From Dillenia suffruticosa (Eukaryota; Streptophyta; Magnoliopsida; Dilleniales; Dilleniaceae), in contig JAVTVX010000031.1 in the NCBI GenBank assembly GCA_033439265.1, positions 13,863,001 to 13,927,000 of the forward strand: a stretch of 64,000 nt of DNA, read 5' to 3'. The notes below the pieces were generated by a model. It worked only from the letters and a program-made list of their open reading frames with translations. It ran no database searches and had not been told where the DNA came from. This document shows, piece after piece, positions 11,897 to 23,860 of the stretch. A program made the position numbers and the translations under genes. The first letter of the stretch is position 1. Each line of letters begins with the position of its first letter.

Positions 11897-11984
11897 TTGA
11901 GTCGAGCTAGTTCATCATTGATAGAGAAATTGAAAGCTGAAATTGAAGTGTTTTTTAAGCTTCCTTCGGAAGAGAAAGCAACAG
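11897..11984 (+). pseudogene. Orphan 2ODD exon 2 fragment
   Basis: After a good acceptor (tatgtgcag) the sequence matches the start of exon 2 of the + strand copies. The stretch matching LIEKLKAEIEVFFKLPSEEKA is in frame, but the conserved NHG just after the acceptor is disrupted. It ends in a poly-T run, and exon 1 is absent upstream. The leader CTATGCTATTTCTAGGGACA is shared with the sequence before exon 2 of A'1 and A'3, so it is the remnant of another A' copy. Confidence 0.75.
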
Positions 11985-13143
11985 TTTTTTTTTTTTTTTC
12001 TTACAATAAAAAAATATTATGTTAATATTATATGGAATTACCAATCTTTTATCATAATCACATCACTCGCCAGCATTTAAAATAATAAGTTATTTGGTCA
12101 ACGCTCATTAAAATTTTTCATGATTATGGGATCAAGTGTGTCAATATTTGGAGCCAAAATTAAGTTAATGATTTCTTTGGAACAAACGTTATCAACCCTA
12201 AAAAAAAAAATAAAAAAACAAAGCCATGCCCCATGATTGAGCACCAACTCTAAACGTCCATTTCAACGAAGGGGAGGGTTTTGGTGAAGGGAGGGAAAGG
12301 AAGCATTTTTAAAAACTCACCCATGGCAAAACAACTTATTGGATGAAAAGGTTTTTGGAGAGTTTCATAGAGGGATTTCCTTCCTTTCCACCAAATCAGT
12401 GGGTTTTAGAGGGGAGATATTCCATTTTAAAATTTTAAATGTTAAATTTATTTTTATAATCTTTATTTTAAAAAAAAAATAAATTTTAAAAAGGATAAAA
12501 CAATAATTTTTTTTATCTTATAATATATTTCATCCCTTTCCCTCATCGGTTTTTTATTTATTTTTGTGAATGAATAGAGCTAAGATTGTATAGAAAGGGA
12601 GAAATGGAAGCAGAGGAACAAGTAGAGCCTAGGTTGTATGGAAACGAAGAAATAAAAACAGAAGAAACGAAAACGGATATGAAATGATACAGAGAAATAA
12701 TATTTTATTATAATATAAAAATAAAAACTTTAACAAATATATATAAAAATATAAAAATTTTTACATGAATGTTAATTATTTAATAAAAATATTAGAATAA
12801 TCATCTTTTATAAAATAAGAATTTAAAATAATCAAATATGTAATTATTAATTATAAAATAAATAATATAAAAATTATAATTATAATAAAATAAATAAATA
12901 ATTCATTAAATAGTGTAAATATAAAAATATAAAGAAATTTATATAAATATTAATTAATTTAATTTATTGAATAATTTGAAAACAAAAAACATTAATGTTA
13001 AAAAGTTTACGTGTATCATAGAATAGAATAGAGCATAACCTTTTCCTAATTCGTTCAAACTCAATTAAAATTTTTCTCTCCCCATTAGGCTATACAAACA
13101 CGTCATTAAGTTTGATCAGACAAACCCAATTTTGATTAGCAAA
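11985..13143. other. Gene-free spacer before A'2
   Basis: About 11998-12240 repeats the A' upstream spacer (3290-3610 and 58240-58460). About 13016-13143 resumes the same homology just before the start codon. The 770 bp between is AT-rich, lacks an open frame and has no clear termini. It is either an insertion or a diverged spacer. Confidence 0.6.
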
Positions 13144-13886
13144 ATGGTAACAACCCCTGAAGCAATTGGTGTAGTTAGCTACTATTACAAAAAAATATAG
13201 TTTTAACCATGGATTTTCGCGACGGAAAAAATTCATCGTCATTTTACGACGAATTTAGCGACAAAAACTTTTTCCTCACTAATTTGCCACAAAATTTACG
13301 ACGAAAATGAAGTCGTGGCTAAATTAGCGACGGACACATGATTCGTAGTTAAATTCGTCGCTAATTAGTGACGAAAAAATTTTTGTGACTAAATTTGTCG
13401 CTAATTGGCGATAAAAAAGTTTTCGTTACAAATTTCGTCGCTAATTCAGCGACGGATTCCAAATCCGTCGTTAATTCAGCAACGTATTTTAGCGACGGAT
13501 TCCAAATCCGCCGCTAATTCAGCGACGGATAATTTTTCAATGGGCTTTTTTTTTTTCCTAAATTAGCGACGGATTTTAACGATAAAAATTATCTGTCGCT
13601 AAATTTAGCGATGAATAATTTTTCGTCGCTAAATTTTGTGACAAATTTTAGCGACTAAAAATTATTTGTCGCTAAATTTAGCGACGTATTTCTAATTTTC
13701 GTCGCTAAATTTTTGCGACGCGTTATTAGCAACGAAAAATTTTTCGTCGCTAATGTTTTTAGCGACGAATTTTTTTAAAATTTTCATCCTTAAATTTGTG
13801 GTTAAGAAGCTGTTTTTTTGTAGTATACGTTTATGCCAGTTTTAAGTCTTCAAAAGCTTGTTAAGGAGCCTTTGTCACAAGTCCAG
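13144..13886 (+). pseudogene. 2ODD pseudogene A'2 (exon 1 split by a CACTA MITE)
   Basis: ATG at 13144 opens a frame like the other A' copies (MVTTPEAIGV), interrupted after 13 codons by a 643-bp MITE at 13183-13825. The exon resumes after the target duplication and reads through the VLSLQKLVKEPLSQV region to about 13886. It then stops matching: the rest of exon 1 and exons 2-4 are missing. Only the downstream CT repeat and tail spacer of the unit survive (14505 onward). Confidence 0.85.
13183..13825. mobile_element. CACTA-derived MITE, 643 bp
   Basis: Termini TATTACAAAAAAA and TTTTTTTGTAGTA are degenerate CACTA ends. The target duplication is TAC (13180-13182 and 13826-13828), and removing the insert with one TAC restores the exon reading GCTACGTTTATG found in the paralogs. 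The interior consists of sub-terminal repeats (GCGACGAATTT, TTCGTCGCTAA) nearly identical to both ends of the 2.5-kb element at 4474-7005. It looks like an internal-deletion derivative of that element. Confidence 0.88.
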
Positions 13887-14502
13887 GTTTGCTATTGTTG
13901 GAGGTGGGTTTTGTTTCATTGATAGATGCTCGATTAACTCGAATAGGAACCTGTGATGATATGTCTTCTAGGCCTGTGAATGAAAGGGCCTGCAAATATC
14001 CATCGAGTATGGTTTGGCAGAGGAAACTCCAATACTTAAGTCAGAAAGAGAAGTGTGTGAGAGAATGAGAACAGACTAAGTAGAGCCGTAAAATAGCCAT
14101 ATATAGTCTCTATGTGTTGTGTGTATGTAGAATTGTTGAACGTACCACATAGGTCGCCTGTGCTTAGTTATTTATAGCATGTGCATGCAAGGTAAATTTC
14201 TTGCTTGAGGGTGTAGAAATACATGGAAGGCTCATGATCACGGTAATACAAAAGGATCTATATGGTGATTGTCAGCTGCATCTTATTGAGCACTATTGAG
14301 ATTCTTTGGAGAGTCCTTTATAAGGTGGAAATGTTTCCACTCTTATCTATGAGTCTATAAATCGTATGATTGGAAAAGAAGTGGAGAGATGAAATACGGC
14401 CCGTAGGTGAACCTATTCAAGAACAGTGGAGAGATTAATTACCAAAATGATGGGATTTAGAGGACGAACCTGGTCGGTTGTGGAATACTCCTTTTCCCTA
14501 TA

Positions 14503-14504
<2 letters not shown>
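13887..14504. other. Unassigned sequence replacing A'2 exon 2
   Basis: About 620 bp lie between the truncated exon 1 and the CT repeat. They show no similarity to other copies of the unit and no long open frame. A TATTTATAGCATG box occurs near 14170. The segment may be a solo LTR or transposon fragment, but no termini or target duplication were found. Confidence 0.35.

Positions 14505-14582
<78 letters not shown>
14505..14582. repeat. (CT)n microsatellite, about 39 units
   Basis: Perfect CT dinucleotide tract. It stands at the place that follows exon 2 in the other + strand copies (7508, 26824, 38641, 59399) and is the longest of the five. Confidence 0.95.
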
Positions 14583-14586
<4 letters not shown>

Positions 14587-15032
14587 TTAAATGAAAATTT
14601 GTTATTCTTCATAAACCAACACATTATGGTTTACTAAAACCCAAAACTATTTGACATTTCACAAGACATTCATGCTCAAGAAAATGTTTATGGAAAAAAA
14701 GGTTCATTTCTCCAAAGTTTTATATTTAGGCCCTCATCCATGAGTCCCCATGCAGTTCTATACGTAATTTAGGAGAAAACATCTTACGTTGCCTCTGCAT
14801 TCATTAATTTCTTAAAAAATTTTGATTGAAAGTAACATTTCTAAATGGACTTTTTGCATGCAATTTTCCAGATCTTGACAAAAATAACAAACAAATAACA
14901 ACTAAAATTTTATTGCATAAAAGACAAATTGTACATTTTTGTGGTGAATAATCCAAATATGTCACTTTAGATATAAGAAGTGCATGCATAGGATCGTAAA
15001 TTTAGCTAATAAATAATAGTTTTGTCACATTT

Positions 15033-16674
15033 TTAGAAAGAATCACTTTCCACATTCTCAATCTTCATCAAATCAAGGTATCACTTGCCTTTCAACTTTC
15101 TAGCGAAAAATTCCTTTAAATACAACTCCAGAGGCATTCTACGGAAAAACGGTGGATTCTGATGGTTAATTAGGCTACTTGCAGGTCCCAACTCGGAGTC
15201 TAGCTTGGAGCAGTAGGGAGTTGCAACTGAGAGCCTCTCTTTTGCTGAATTCACAATTGCTCTATGTTCAATGCTTTTGTATACACAATTGCTAACAATC
15301 TGTTAAAGACATGGCACAATTATATGACATTAGTACCTTTTGAATAGTAATTTCCAAGTAAAAACAGCTACTTCTATTTCGAAGTATTTGCAGCTTCTAC
15401 CGAGCAATTCTTTCTAAGATTTATTGGGTGTATGCACCTCTCCCTGACCAAATTTCAGATTTCAATTTTCGAAAATAATATTAAAGAAATTTTTAGTTCA
15501 TATACAAAATTTATCCCATCTATTGACCTATGAATTAGTAAGATTTCCATAATTTGATATGATCCTAGTTAATAAGCCAAAATTAGGATAAATTTATGCT
15601 CAGTAGAATTAGGGCTGAATTGAGATCTGATGTTAGTCCTCCCTGCTGTTTTAACATAAAGTTAGCCAAGTTAAGGGATATCACCTCCATAATGTCTCCA
15701 ATGTTGACTACAAGGGCATTTTCCTGCGGTATAACCGAAACCCATTTCCCATCTTTTCGGATTTGAAGACCTTCGGTGTCATTGAGCTGGTACAGGATTG
15801 TTAAGGCATCAGCATCGTAGTGAGGAGTGAAGCCGATGGCGAGGGAGAACTACGTCAAAGAGAAATGAAGGAGACTGAGGAGAGGGGACTTGAGGTGCAC
15901 ACGCTCGCGAAGCAAAAGGAAAGGAGACAGAGTGGGTGTGTTGTCTCATGTGGAGGGGGACAGAGAGGGCCGAGTTGGAGGCGATGTGGAGAGCAAAAGA
16001 TATGGTGTTGGTTATGTGTATGCTAAAGTGGAAAGAGATTCAAAGGCAATGAATAGTTGAGATTTGATATTCATATATGGATGGGTGGGATGGATACTTA
16101 TCAAGAACCAAGGGCAGAGATTGATTCTGAGATTTGATTATTTTTAATACCTAAATTCTTAGATAAAGTTTTATCTCTGTTTAGTGTTGAAGTTGGCCAA
16201 CAATCATATATATTTAGTTAAACTAAATTTTTTTCCCTTCTCAAAACCCTCCCCTCGCCTTCCTTTCCTTTCCCCTATGAACTCTCCCCTTCTCTTCCCT
16301 CTAACTCTCCAACAATTTGTCATAGTATATCCGGAGGACTGATTTGATTCACAGCCTAAAAGAAAAGGCATTTTCTGCCAAATTCGAAGGTTGGGCCTTG
16401 TCCCATTTGTTCTTAAAAGGCTGCGCCTAGGAAAAAACGCACAAAAAGGATGGCCACAGGAACAACGGCCAGCAAGATGACGAACCTGGAAAAAACCCCG
16501 TTCTTTGCAGGCAGAGTGCAACTTCTCCAATTCGGAATTCATGGGGTCTTCATGAAGCAATCTTTGAAGATCGATGACAGGGACCGATGGGGTTGAAGCT
16601 CCATCCAAGACCACAATCGGACGATCATCATCGGCCCTTACATACCGATGTGGAATATTGGTGATGGGCTGTCT
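15033..16674 (-). pseudogene. 2ODD pseudogene B2 (subfamily B, exon 2 deleted)
   Basis: Exon 4 (15033-15299) is full length, 267 nt, but carries an in-frame TGA (plus-strand 15081-15083) where B1 and B3 have a Ser codon, 15 residues after FFARKL begins. Exon 3 survives only as 15685-15840, including the iron-ligand region as PHYD rather than PHSD. It then switches abruptly to sequence found in intron 1 of B3, so the 5' part of exon 3, intron 2 and exon 2 are gone. Exon 1 survives as 16486-16674; its first ~22 codons are replaced by a Copia LTR remnant. Spacer homology on both sides shows it is the B partner of A'2. Confidence 0.87.
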
Positions 16675-17940
16675 ATAGAAGAAAACAACAGCTGGGCATC
16701 GAATAATTTATCATTAACTATCAATTCTTAATTTTAAAAAATCAATATTGATTTACAAGAGATTAACTCCATAACAATTGTATATACTTACCTCTTGGAA
16801 TTAATAGAAAGTAGTCATTGCTCCAATATTCTTCATATGGTATTAGAGCCACGATCCTAAGCCAATCTTTTTCTTTCTCTTTCTCTTTCCATTTTTCCTC
16901 ACGTACAAACTCAGTTCAGTTACAAACACTACTAGTAACACCCAGAAATCATATTATACACACTTCTTCTTCTTCAAACAATGGCCTTACAAGATCTAAT
17001 ACTTGTCGCCACCTCTCAACCAATTATTCCCAATTCTCACCAACCTAATTATCCTCTTATTGCCATAAACATCTCCTCCCATCCCTCCGTCAAACTCACA
17101 CCTATAAATTATCTCTCATGAAAATTACGGTTTCAAACAACATTTTTTTATTACATTGAAATTTGAACTCAGAATCATCAGGTTGGAGGAGAAGGGTTAG
17201 GACCACTAGGTTGTCTTCTTGAATGGCTATAATCTTGAAAGATATATTGATGGCTCAATTAATGCACCATCTCCCACCATTACCATTGATAGCAAGGAGT
17301 TACCAAATCCAGCATTCCAAACATGGCTTCAACAGGACAAATTAATCTTTAGCTCCATGGTCGGATCATTATCGATTGCAATTGTTCCACTCTTAAACTA
17401 TGCTACCACCTCTCATGCTGCCTAGATGATCCTTGGAAACACATATGCAAAGCCCACTCATGGTCATATTAAGCAGATTAAGAAGCAATTAAAGAATCCA
17501 ATCAAAGGCTCACGTACCATTAGTGAATATATGCAATATATTCGAAGCCGTGCCGATGAGTTTGCAATTCTGGGCAAACCATATGATGAAGAGGACTTGA
17601 TCAAAAAAGTCCTTGACAGTCTAGATTAGGAATACAAATCAATTGTTGATGACGTTAACGCTCAAGATACGACCTTCTCATTTGATGAGCTTCATGAAAA
17701 ACTTCTGAATAAGGAAACGACATTGCGTCAATCTCAACCACCACAACCCGTCTCTCTTCCAACAATAGCAAATCCAACAACCATGAATCCTCGGAGCAAA
17801 CCATGGCAAATAAATATTCTCAGCATTCAATCTAAGATATTGTCCCCACTAGCCCCCATAGAAAGGAGGGTGTGCATACAAAAGAGTTTTTGCCTCACAG
17901 CCCTTGGGTCCTGGATCCGCCATTGAGGCGAGGCAGCCAA
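16675..17940 (+). mobile_element. Copia retrotransposon relic (5' LTR remnant, PBS, gag)
   Basis: About 160 bp of probable LTR sequence is followed by TGGTATTAGAGC (about 16838-16849), an initiator-Met tRNA primer-binding site with one mismatch. A decayed Copia gag follows from ATG at 16981. Fragments in several frames read QTWLQQDKLI, TISEYMQYIRSRADE and SFDELHEKLL, the UBN2-type Gag of plant Copia elements. Stops interrupt it at 17118, 17423 and 17627, among others. Protease, integrase, reverse transcriptase and the 3' LTR are missing. The left edge lies inside exon 1 of B2. Confidence 0.78.
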
Positions 17941-18070
17941 ATAAATTTTTAAGAATAAGGGTTCTAAACCTTAATATAACAAGGTTCAACATGAAAGAGT
18001 TTAAAGTTACATTTTACAAGATCAATTTTGGCTTTTCAACGTATGATCAGGTGGGTTTGTGTTTGTGCAG

Positions 18071-18347
18071 GTTATAAACAATGGCGTTTACTAAAGTTTG
18101 GAGCATAGGGCAACAGTGAACTCAGAGAAATAGAGGATATCCATAGCTGTATTTTTTCAACCCCAAATTAGAAGCAAATGTTGAACCAGCAACAACTCTT
18201 ACGAACCCGCAAAACCTTCCATTATTCAAAACCGTGACCATGAAAGAACACATCAAACAATTCTTCTCCCGTAAGCTTGATGGAAAGACATTCTTAGAGA
18301 CTATGAAACTCGATTACAAGGCCACCAGTGGTGATTGTCACATGTAA
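18071..18347 (+). pseudogene. Lone 2ODD exon 4 relic of a third type
   Basis: An acceptor (ttgtgcag|GTT) opens sequence matching the last exon: VINNGVY-stop-SLEHRATVNSEK-stop-RISIAVFF, with the distal His ligand and the RIS motif still readable. A 1-nt insertion in the T-run shifts the frame just after VFF. The C-terminus keeps FFSRKLDGKTFLETMKL and ends at TAA 18345-18347. It differs clearly from the A and B copies, so it is from a separate member. Exons 1-3 are not found upstream, where the Copia gag relic sits. Confidence 0.85.
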
Positions 18348-20099
18348 ACGACCATCGTTTAATTAGAAGCAAATAAATAAATAATGGCCAGAATTACGAA
18401 AGCTTTTAATATGTTGTATCATTTCGTATGTTTCTATGTATCAGTTCATTAGACAATGTTACTCCCATCTTCGGCTGTAAAATGGGTTCATCATCCCCAT
18501 TAACAAGTACTTAAAATTTTGATCATAAAAGGAAATTTGGCTAATTCAAATATTTGTCTAAAATCTCTTTTTATACAAAAGTAATTTGAAGAGTTAAATG
18601 GATATGAAGAGAGAAGCAACTACTAACAACATGATAGAAAGATCGAGTGCCTACCCCAAAAGGCAAAATTTCCCACGTTTAATTATTCTATGCATGATTG
18701 GGTTATGAAACAAGAATATAAAATATATAGTTTAGGGATCTTAATTGTTGAAGCCATGGAAATCTGCAAAAATGCAGTGACTGTAAGAGAAATTGTAAAT
18801 GAGAACTAAAAAAGATCTGTGATTTAAAAAAAATAAAATAATTGGTCAGACTTTATTTTTGTCAGAAAGATCTCTCATAACTCCTAATTCCATTTGTGAA
18901 ACTCAAATAGGTATTCTCAAATTTCTATAGTTCTATCCACATCAACATTCTTTGCTAGCGTGCGATCAAGATTTTCCTATTGACGTATAAAACTATATAA
19001 CAAAAAAAATGCTTCGGAGTGTTAAAATGTAAAATTATAAAATATATATTACCTCTTTTCACAGGGAAATTTTTAATTTTTTAGAATAAATAGTTATTTT
19101 ATAAATTTAAAATGATCATCTTTGTTAATTTCCACCCAAATAGCACCACGAGGAACGTGTTGCAGAGGACCATGTGGGATCTTAGATTGGTTTAAAGGCC
19201 CATGAAGACCCAAGAAAATTTTGTGCTACCATGTCGCATTACCTTTCCCAAATCGACCCATTAATTTTTTTTTTTTTTTACTTAGAGTAATCAATATCCA
19301 GAATCATATTCTGACTAATTCAGTACGAATTACTGTCATACCCTCTTTAGGCGGATTTCTCACAATATACTTTTTTTTTTTCAAAATTCGAATTCAAGTT
19401 TTAATTAAAGAATTTAACATTTTTTTCACTAAACCAACTATCTATAAATTAGACTCATTAATTTAACCGGAAAAGAAAATCTATTTTTAAGACACTTGAT
19501 AAAAAGTCCACAAATGACAAACTACAAAATTAATTTAAGTTCATAATTAAGGAGATAATTAAAATTAATTTCTCGTAAAAATAAGGATTTGGCATTATAA
19601 AATTTTATACAATATCCGACTACTGAAAATTTTAGAACTAGAAGTTAAAAAAGTAACCTGTATGTATCTTTAATCAGCCAAAACAACAATATTAGGATTT
19701 TTATATAAAATCAATTTAAATTTTAAAATAGTATAACTTTTTTTATTATTTCTAATTGTGGGCTATTTGTTTTAAATAATGGGGGGAACTATGTCTCACA
19801 ACTACTTTGTAAGTATATAATAGAAAACTTAGTAATCAGGTATAATATTCATAAATTACATTTATCATGTAAATACCCTGTAAATAGATTCTATATATGA
19901 AATTGGAGAGAAAATTATTATTTTTTTAACTAATTAAGCTAAGATTGGTAAACATTTTAAAGGGTGTTAACTATGATTTTCACTCTTGCTTGTTAATTGT
20001 TGATATTTAATGTTAATAAATTATAACGATCGCTATGATTCTTTTTTATTTTTTAGATTTTGGGTTTCGACTCCGTATATTAAAAAATATATATATTAT
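18348..20099. other. Gene-free AT-rich intergenic DNA
   Basis: No open frame with recognisable homology, no splice-linked exons and no clear transposon termini were found. Several poly-A and poly-T runs are present. Confidence 0.6.
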
Positions 20100-20660
20100 T
20101 GGTATTTAGGGAGTACGCTACCAGAATTAGATGCTTCCATTTTGTCAACATACGATATTCAAGTGGGAAATTTGAATCTGAACATTAATTTCTAAATTGT
20201 CCTTATCATATCACGTGGCAAAAATAGAGTAAAATTTCAAAGTTGTTCTCATATCGCCCGGTAAAAATAAAGTATTAAAAATTAAAAATTAAAAAAAGAA
20301 AAAAAAAAAAAAAAAACAAGCACCGAATAATCAAAGAGAATCAAAACTAGGAGAGCGTGTGAGACTGAAATTAAGAGGCAAAGTCAAGTCAATAGATCCC
20401 TATTTTGCATTAATTTTATAATTGAATGTAATTAATAGCAAGAATTCCAAGAGATATGGACTGACATAGCCAATATTACAGATATCAGAGGCATTAATCA
20501 GCAGCCGGAGAATTCACAAACACTGCGGGCAAACTTCACAATGCACTTCCCGCGCCAGCAATAGATGCTTACACTTCAATCGCAAAAGTAACAAAAAATG
20601 AGAAACAAAGAAAATATTTTCAGACAAAAAAATGAGAGAATGATATAAAAAAGAAAATTG
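20100..20660. repeat. Diverged direct repeat, left copy
   Basis: Shared in order with 23215-23860: a block around CTGAACATTAATTTCTAA (about 20177), a block around GTCAAGTCAATAGAT (20382), a block around TTTTGCATTAATTTTATAATTG (20403) and a block around GCAAACTTCACAATGCACT (20529). Similarity is broken by indels. No PBS, polypurine tract or coding region separates the two copies, so an LTR pair is possible but unproven. Confidence 0.7.
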
Positions 20661-23214
20661 TTATGTTTTGCCTTTTAAATCAAAACTCTCTCTCTCTCTC
20701 TCTCTTCTCTTTTCTCCTCTCTCTTCTCTTTTTGATCTTGTCATGTTTTGATAAAACTCAAATACATAAAGTTATAAAATAGTTTTTGGTGTGACAAAAA
20801 TAATATAGATAAAAGAAATTAGTAAGAAGGAAAAAGAAATATTTGGTATCCACGAATTTTGGAAAGATATTGTATGGTGTTTTAGTTTTGTAACTTCAAT
20901 ATGTGCTGGGGTTTTGTGTGGTTCATGGTGTTTAACAAACTTCCACACCGACACCCACACCCACATCCACACACCCCTAAGAATTGGCAGAGAGAGGGTG
21001 TTGGTATCATCAACATGTTTCATCGCAGAGAAGTTGGTGGAGATGTTGTGGGTTGTATGGAGATGTCGGACTTTGTCACGGATGGTCTCATCGGTAGGAC
21101 GATGGTGCTTTGTCGGAGATGGTGTTGGTGGTGTTGCCAGAGAGGGTCTCATCGCAAATGGAAGGAGGCGTAAGGTGAAACCGTGGATGGACTTAATTTT
21201 CTCAGATTTCAGAGATGGGTTTTGATCGAGACCCACCATTCCACTTGGGTTTCACAAAACCCTTATATCAATGGGTTTCAATCTTATACATTTATTCGTA
21301 TTTCATTAATCCAAACAACTTATTTGAATTTCAAATCTATTCCTGATTTCTATACCCTTTAATCAAATATTAAGTTAGTATAGAGTTTGTGCAAAAGAGG
21401 AGTTATATGCATGGTTGTGGACATGTTTGCATACCCATTAAATTTTATATTTTGTATTTGATTTATTTTCCTTGTGCGCATATATTACTCACCCTATGAT
21501 TAATTTTGCTTAACAAATCTCTTCTTCATAAGAGAAAATTTACAAGATTAACAAAAATAAGAAATAAACAGACAAGATATAGAACATAGAAAAGGGTATA
21601 CAAAAGAGAGAAAAGAGGGATCAGCCGTTACCGTCTAATCATTTTACAAATGCATTTTATGGTATTCTCCTAAAGAAAATGATCTCAAAAACTCTATATA
21701 ATACTAAATTATAAAAAATAATGAAAAAATAAATAATTTAATAAGGTAAATTCATGAAAAATAAAGGACATTAGTTTTTGGTTTTTTGTTTTTCTTAAAA
21801 AGAATTCTTATAAGATAATATCGCATGCCATAAATTCAACCACATCAAGGTCTTGACAACTATTGAGATAATTTCACTTTTCATGCGACAACGATTCTTA
21901 AACAATTAATTTGATACTTCCCAATTTCACTTTGGCAATTCCAAGTATCCAAACTGGCCACAACTTTTCATCATTGAAAACGACAGCATTGATTGATTGT
22001 TCAAACCCTACCCGACTTTATTATTAAATTTGAACTTAGTTGATTAATATGGCACGTGCTCTTTATCCGAAAAAACGTGCTATTATATCTTATGCAAGTT
22101 AATCATATTTAATTTTAGAAATATTAAAGAAAGATACCTTAAGAAGCAAGTGTTGTAGGTTGTCAAAAATAGAAATGGACTGCTCACCGAATCAAGTGCT
22201 GCCGCTCGTTAGTACTCCTGGGCATAAGATAGAGATTTTTGCCATGCCTCGTTCGAGTCCGTCCCGAGTGCTCTCCGCGTCAGACTCAACTGAAATTAAT
22301 TAAAATTTTAATTTAAAAAATAAACCCAAAAAAAACATATAGGAATTTAACTTTTTTAATTTAAAAAATAAACTCAAAATAACTCTCTATTCTCTAGAGC
22401 AACCAGAGAAAATCATGAAGCCCCCAAAGTATTTCATGCAACCCTTTACTCTAGATGATTTCTCTATTTTCGTACTTAATAGGTTTATATATAAGAGTAT
22501 TCATAGAATTATCAAATTTTCTAAATGAAATATTAATTTTATATCAGAAACATGAGAAAACTCAATGGTACTCAAGAAAAACTTTTTATTTGTTAAAATA
22601 TAAGCAAGCCCTAACAAAAAATTATTAATATAATAGTAATTTAAATTTTTTTAATAAAAATTTTTTGCTTCTATTTAATAACTGTTTAGTCTAACTTTTT
22701 TAGTTTAAAATTAATAATTAAGACAAATAGCTTTTAAGTATTGGGTTTTTTTTTTTAATGAAAAAATAGAAAAAAGCTTTAACTTTTTTTTTTTTAATGA
22801 AAATGTGGGCTAATAAAATTATCTCTAACTATTTTAAATATAACAGTTTTTATATATATGCACACCAAAAAAAATATTAAATATTTATGAATATTTAAAT
22901 ATTTATGAACATTTTAAAATCATTTATGAAACTATTTATTTGATGTATTATTTATGAAATTTTAATATTGGTTTCTCTTTATTGTAATTTCATTAAATAC
23001 TAAAAGTTATATGAATTATTTTATCACATAGTCTATTGTAATTTCAAAAATTAGATACTTCCATTTTTTTTTTTTTGGATTTTCACCTACTAGTATCCAG
23101 ATTTTATTTAATTAATACGATCTGAATATTATAGGGCCCATATGAGGTTTGCTCTCTTAAATCTTATTTTCTCATTCTTATAGATTGAATCCGAAATTTA
23201 TAGGAGTTTGAAAG
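20661..23214. other. Gene-free DNA between the direct repeats
   Basis: Holds a CT-rich tract (about 20687-20735) and AT-rich DNA. Open frames at 20772-21239 on both strands overlap one another, are rich in His, Pro and Thr from a CCCACAC-type repeat, and resemble no family I recognise. They are not called as genes. Confidence 0.55.
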
Positions 23215-23860
23215 GTACTTCCATTTTATCAACACAGAATGTTAAACTAAGTTGAACATTGGGAAATTTGATTCTGAACATTAATTTCTAACTTGTCATG
23301 ATCATATCACGTGCTAAAATTTGATTTAAAAAATCTGAACATTAATTTCTAGGTTGTCCTTATCATATCACGTGGTAAAAATATAGTAAGATAAGGAAAA
23401 AAGCGGAATAATCAAAAAGAAAATTAAAACTAAGTTACCGTGTGAGACTAAAATTGAGAGGTATAGTCAAGTCAATAGATACCCCATTTTGCATTAATTT
23501 TATAATTGAAAGTAATTAATACTAAGAATTTCAAGGGATATGGACCGCATGGTCGATTTTAGATATATTATATCTTTGTGAAGATATTTGAGTCATAACA
23601 AATTTTTATTTAAATGTCTTTTCTAAAATTGAGATTTAGTATTTAAATATTTATAAATATATGTATTTTTATAATTTTTACGATTCTTTTGTTAAAAGAA
23701 AAAGAAAAGAAAAGAAAAGAAATATTACAAACTCTCGAGGCAAACTTCACAATGCACTGAGCAATAGATGCTTACACTCCGATTATATAAGTGATAAAAA
23801 ATAAAAGACAAAGGCAATATTTTCTGACAAAAAAATGAGAGAACGATAAAAAAAAAAAAA
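23215..23860. repeat. Diverged direct repeat, right copy
   Basis: Second copy of the sequence at 20100-20660. The CTGAACATTAATTTCT block occurs twice here (about 23274 and 23324), so this copy contains an extra small internal duplication. Confidence 0.7.

Noticed and set aside
14401-14414. CCGTAGGTGAACCT, like the 3' end of plant 18S rRNA.
   Set aside because: The match is 14 bases only and neither the preceding nor the following 18S/ITS sequence is present; no rRNA gene.
20212-20218. CACGTGG G-box-like sites at 20212 and 23370.
   Set aside because: They sit in a gene-free diverged repeat far from any start codon; no regulatory role can be supported.
20772-21239. 155-codon minus strand frame and overlapping + strand frames.
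   Set aside because: No recognisable domain; the sequence is partly a CCCACAC-type repeat, and both strands are open together.
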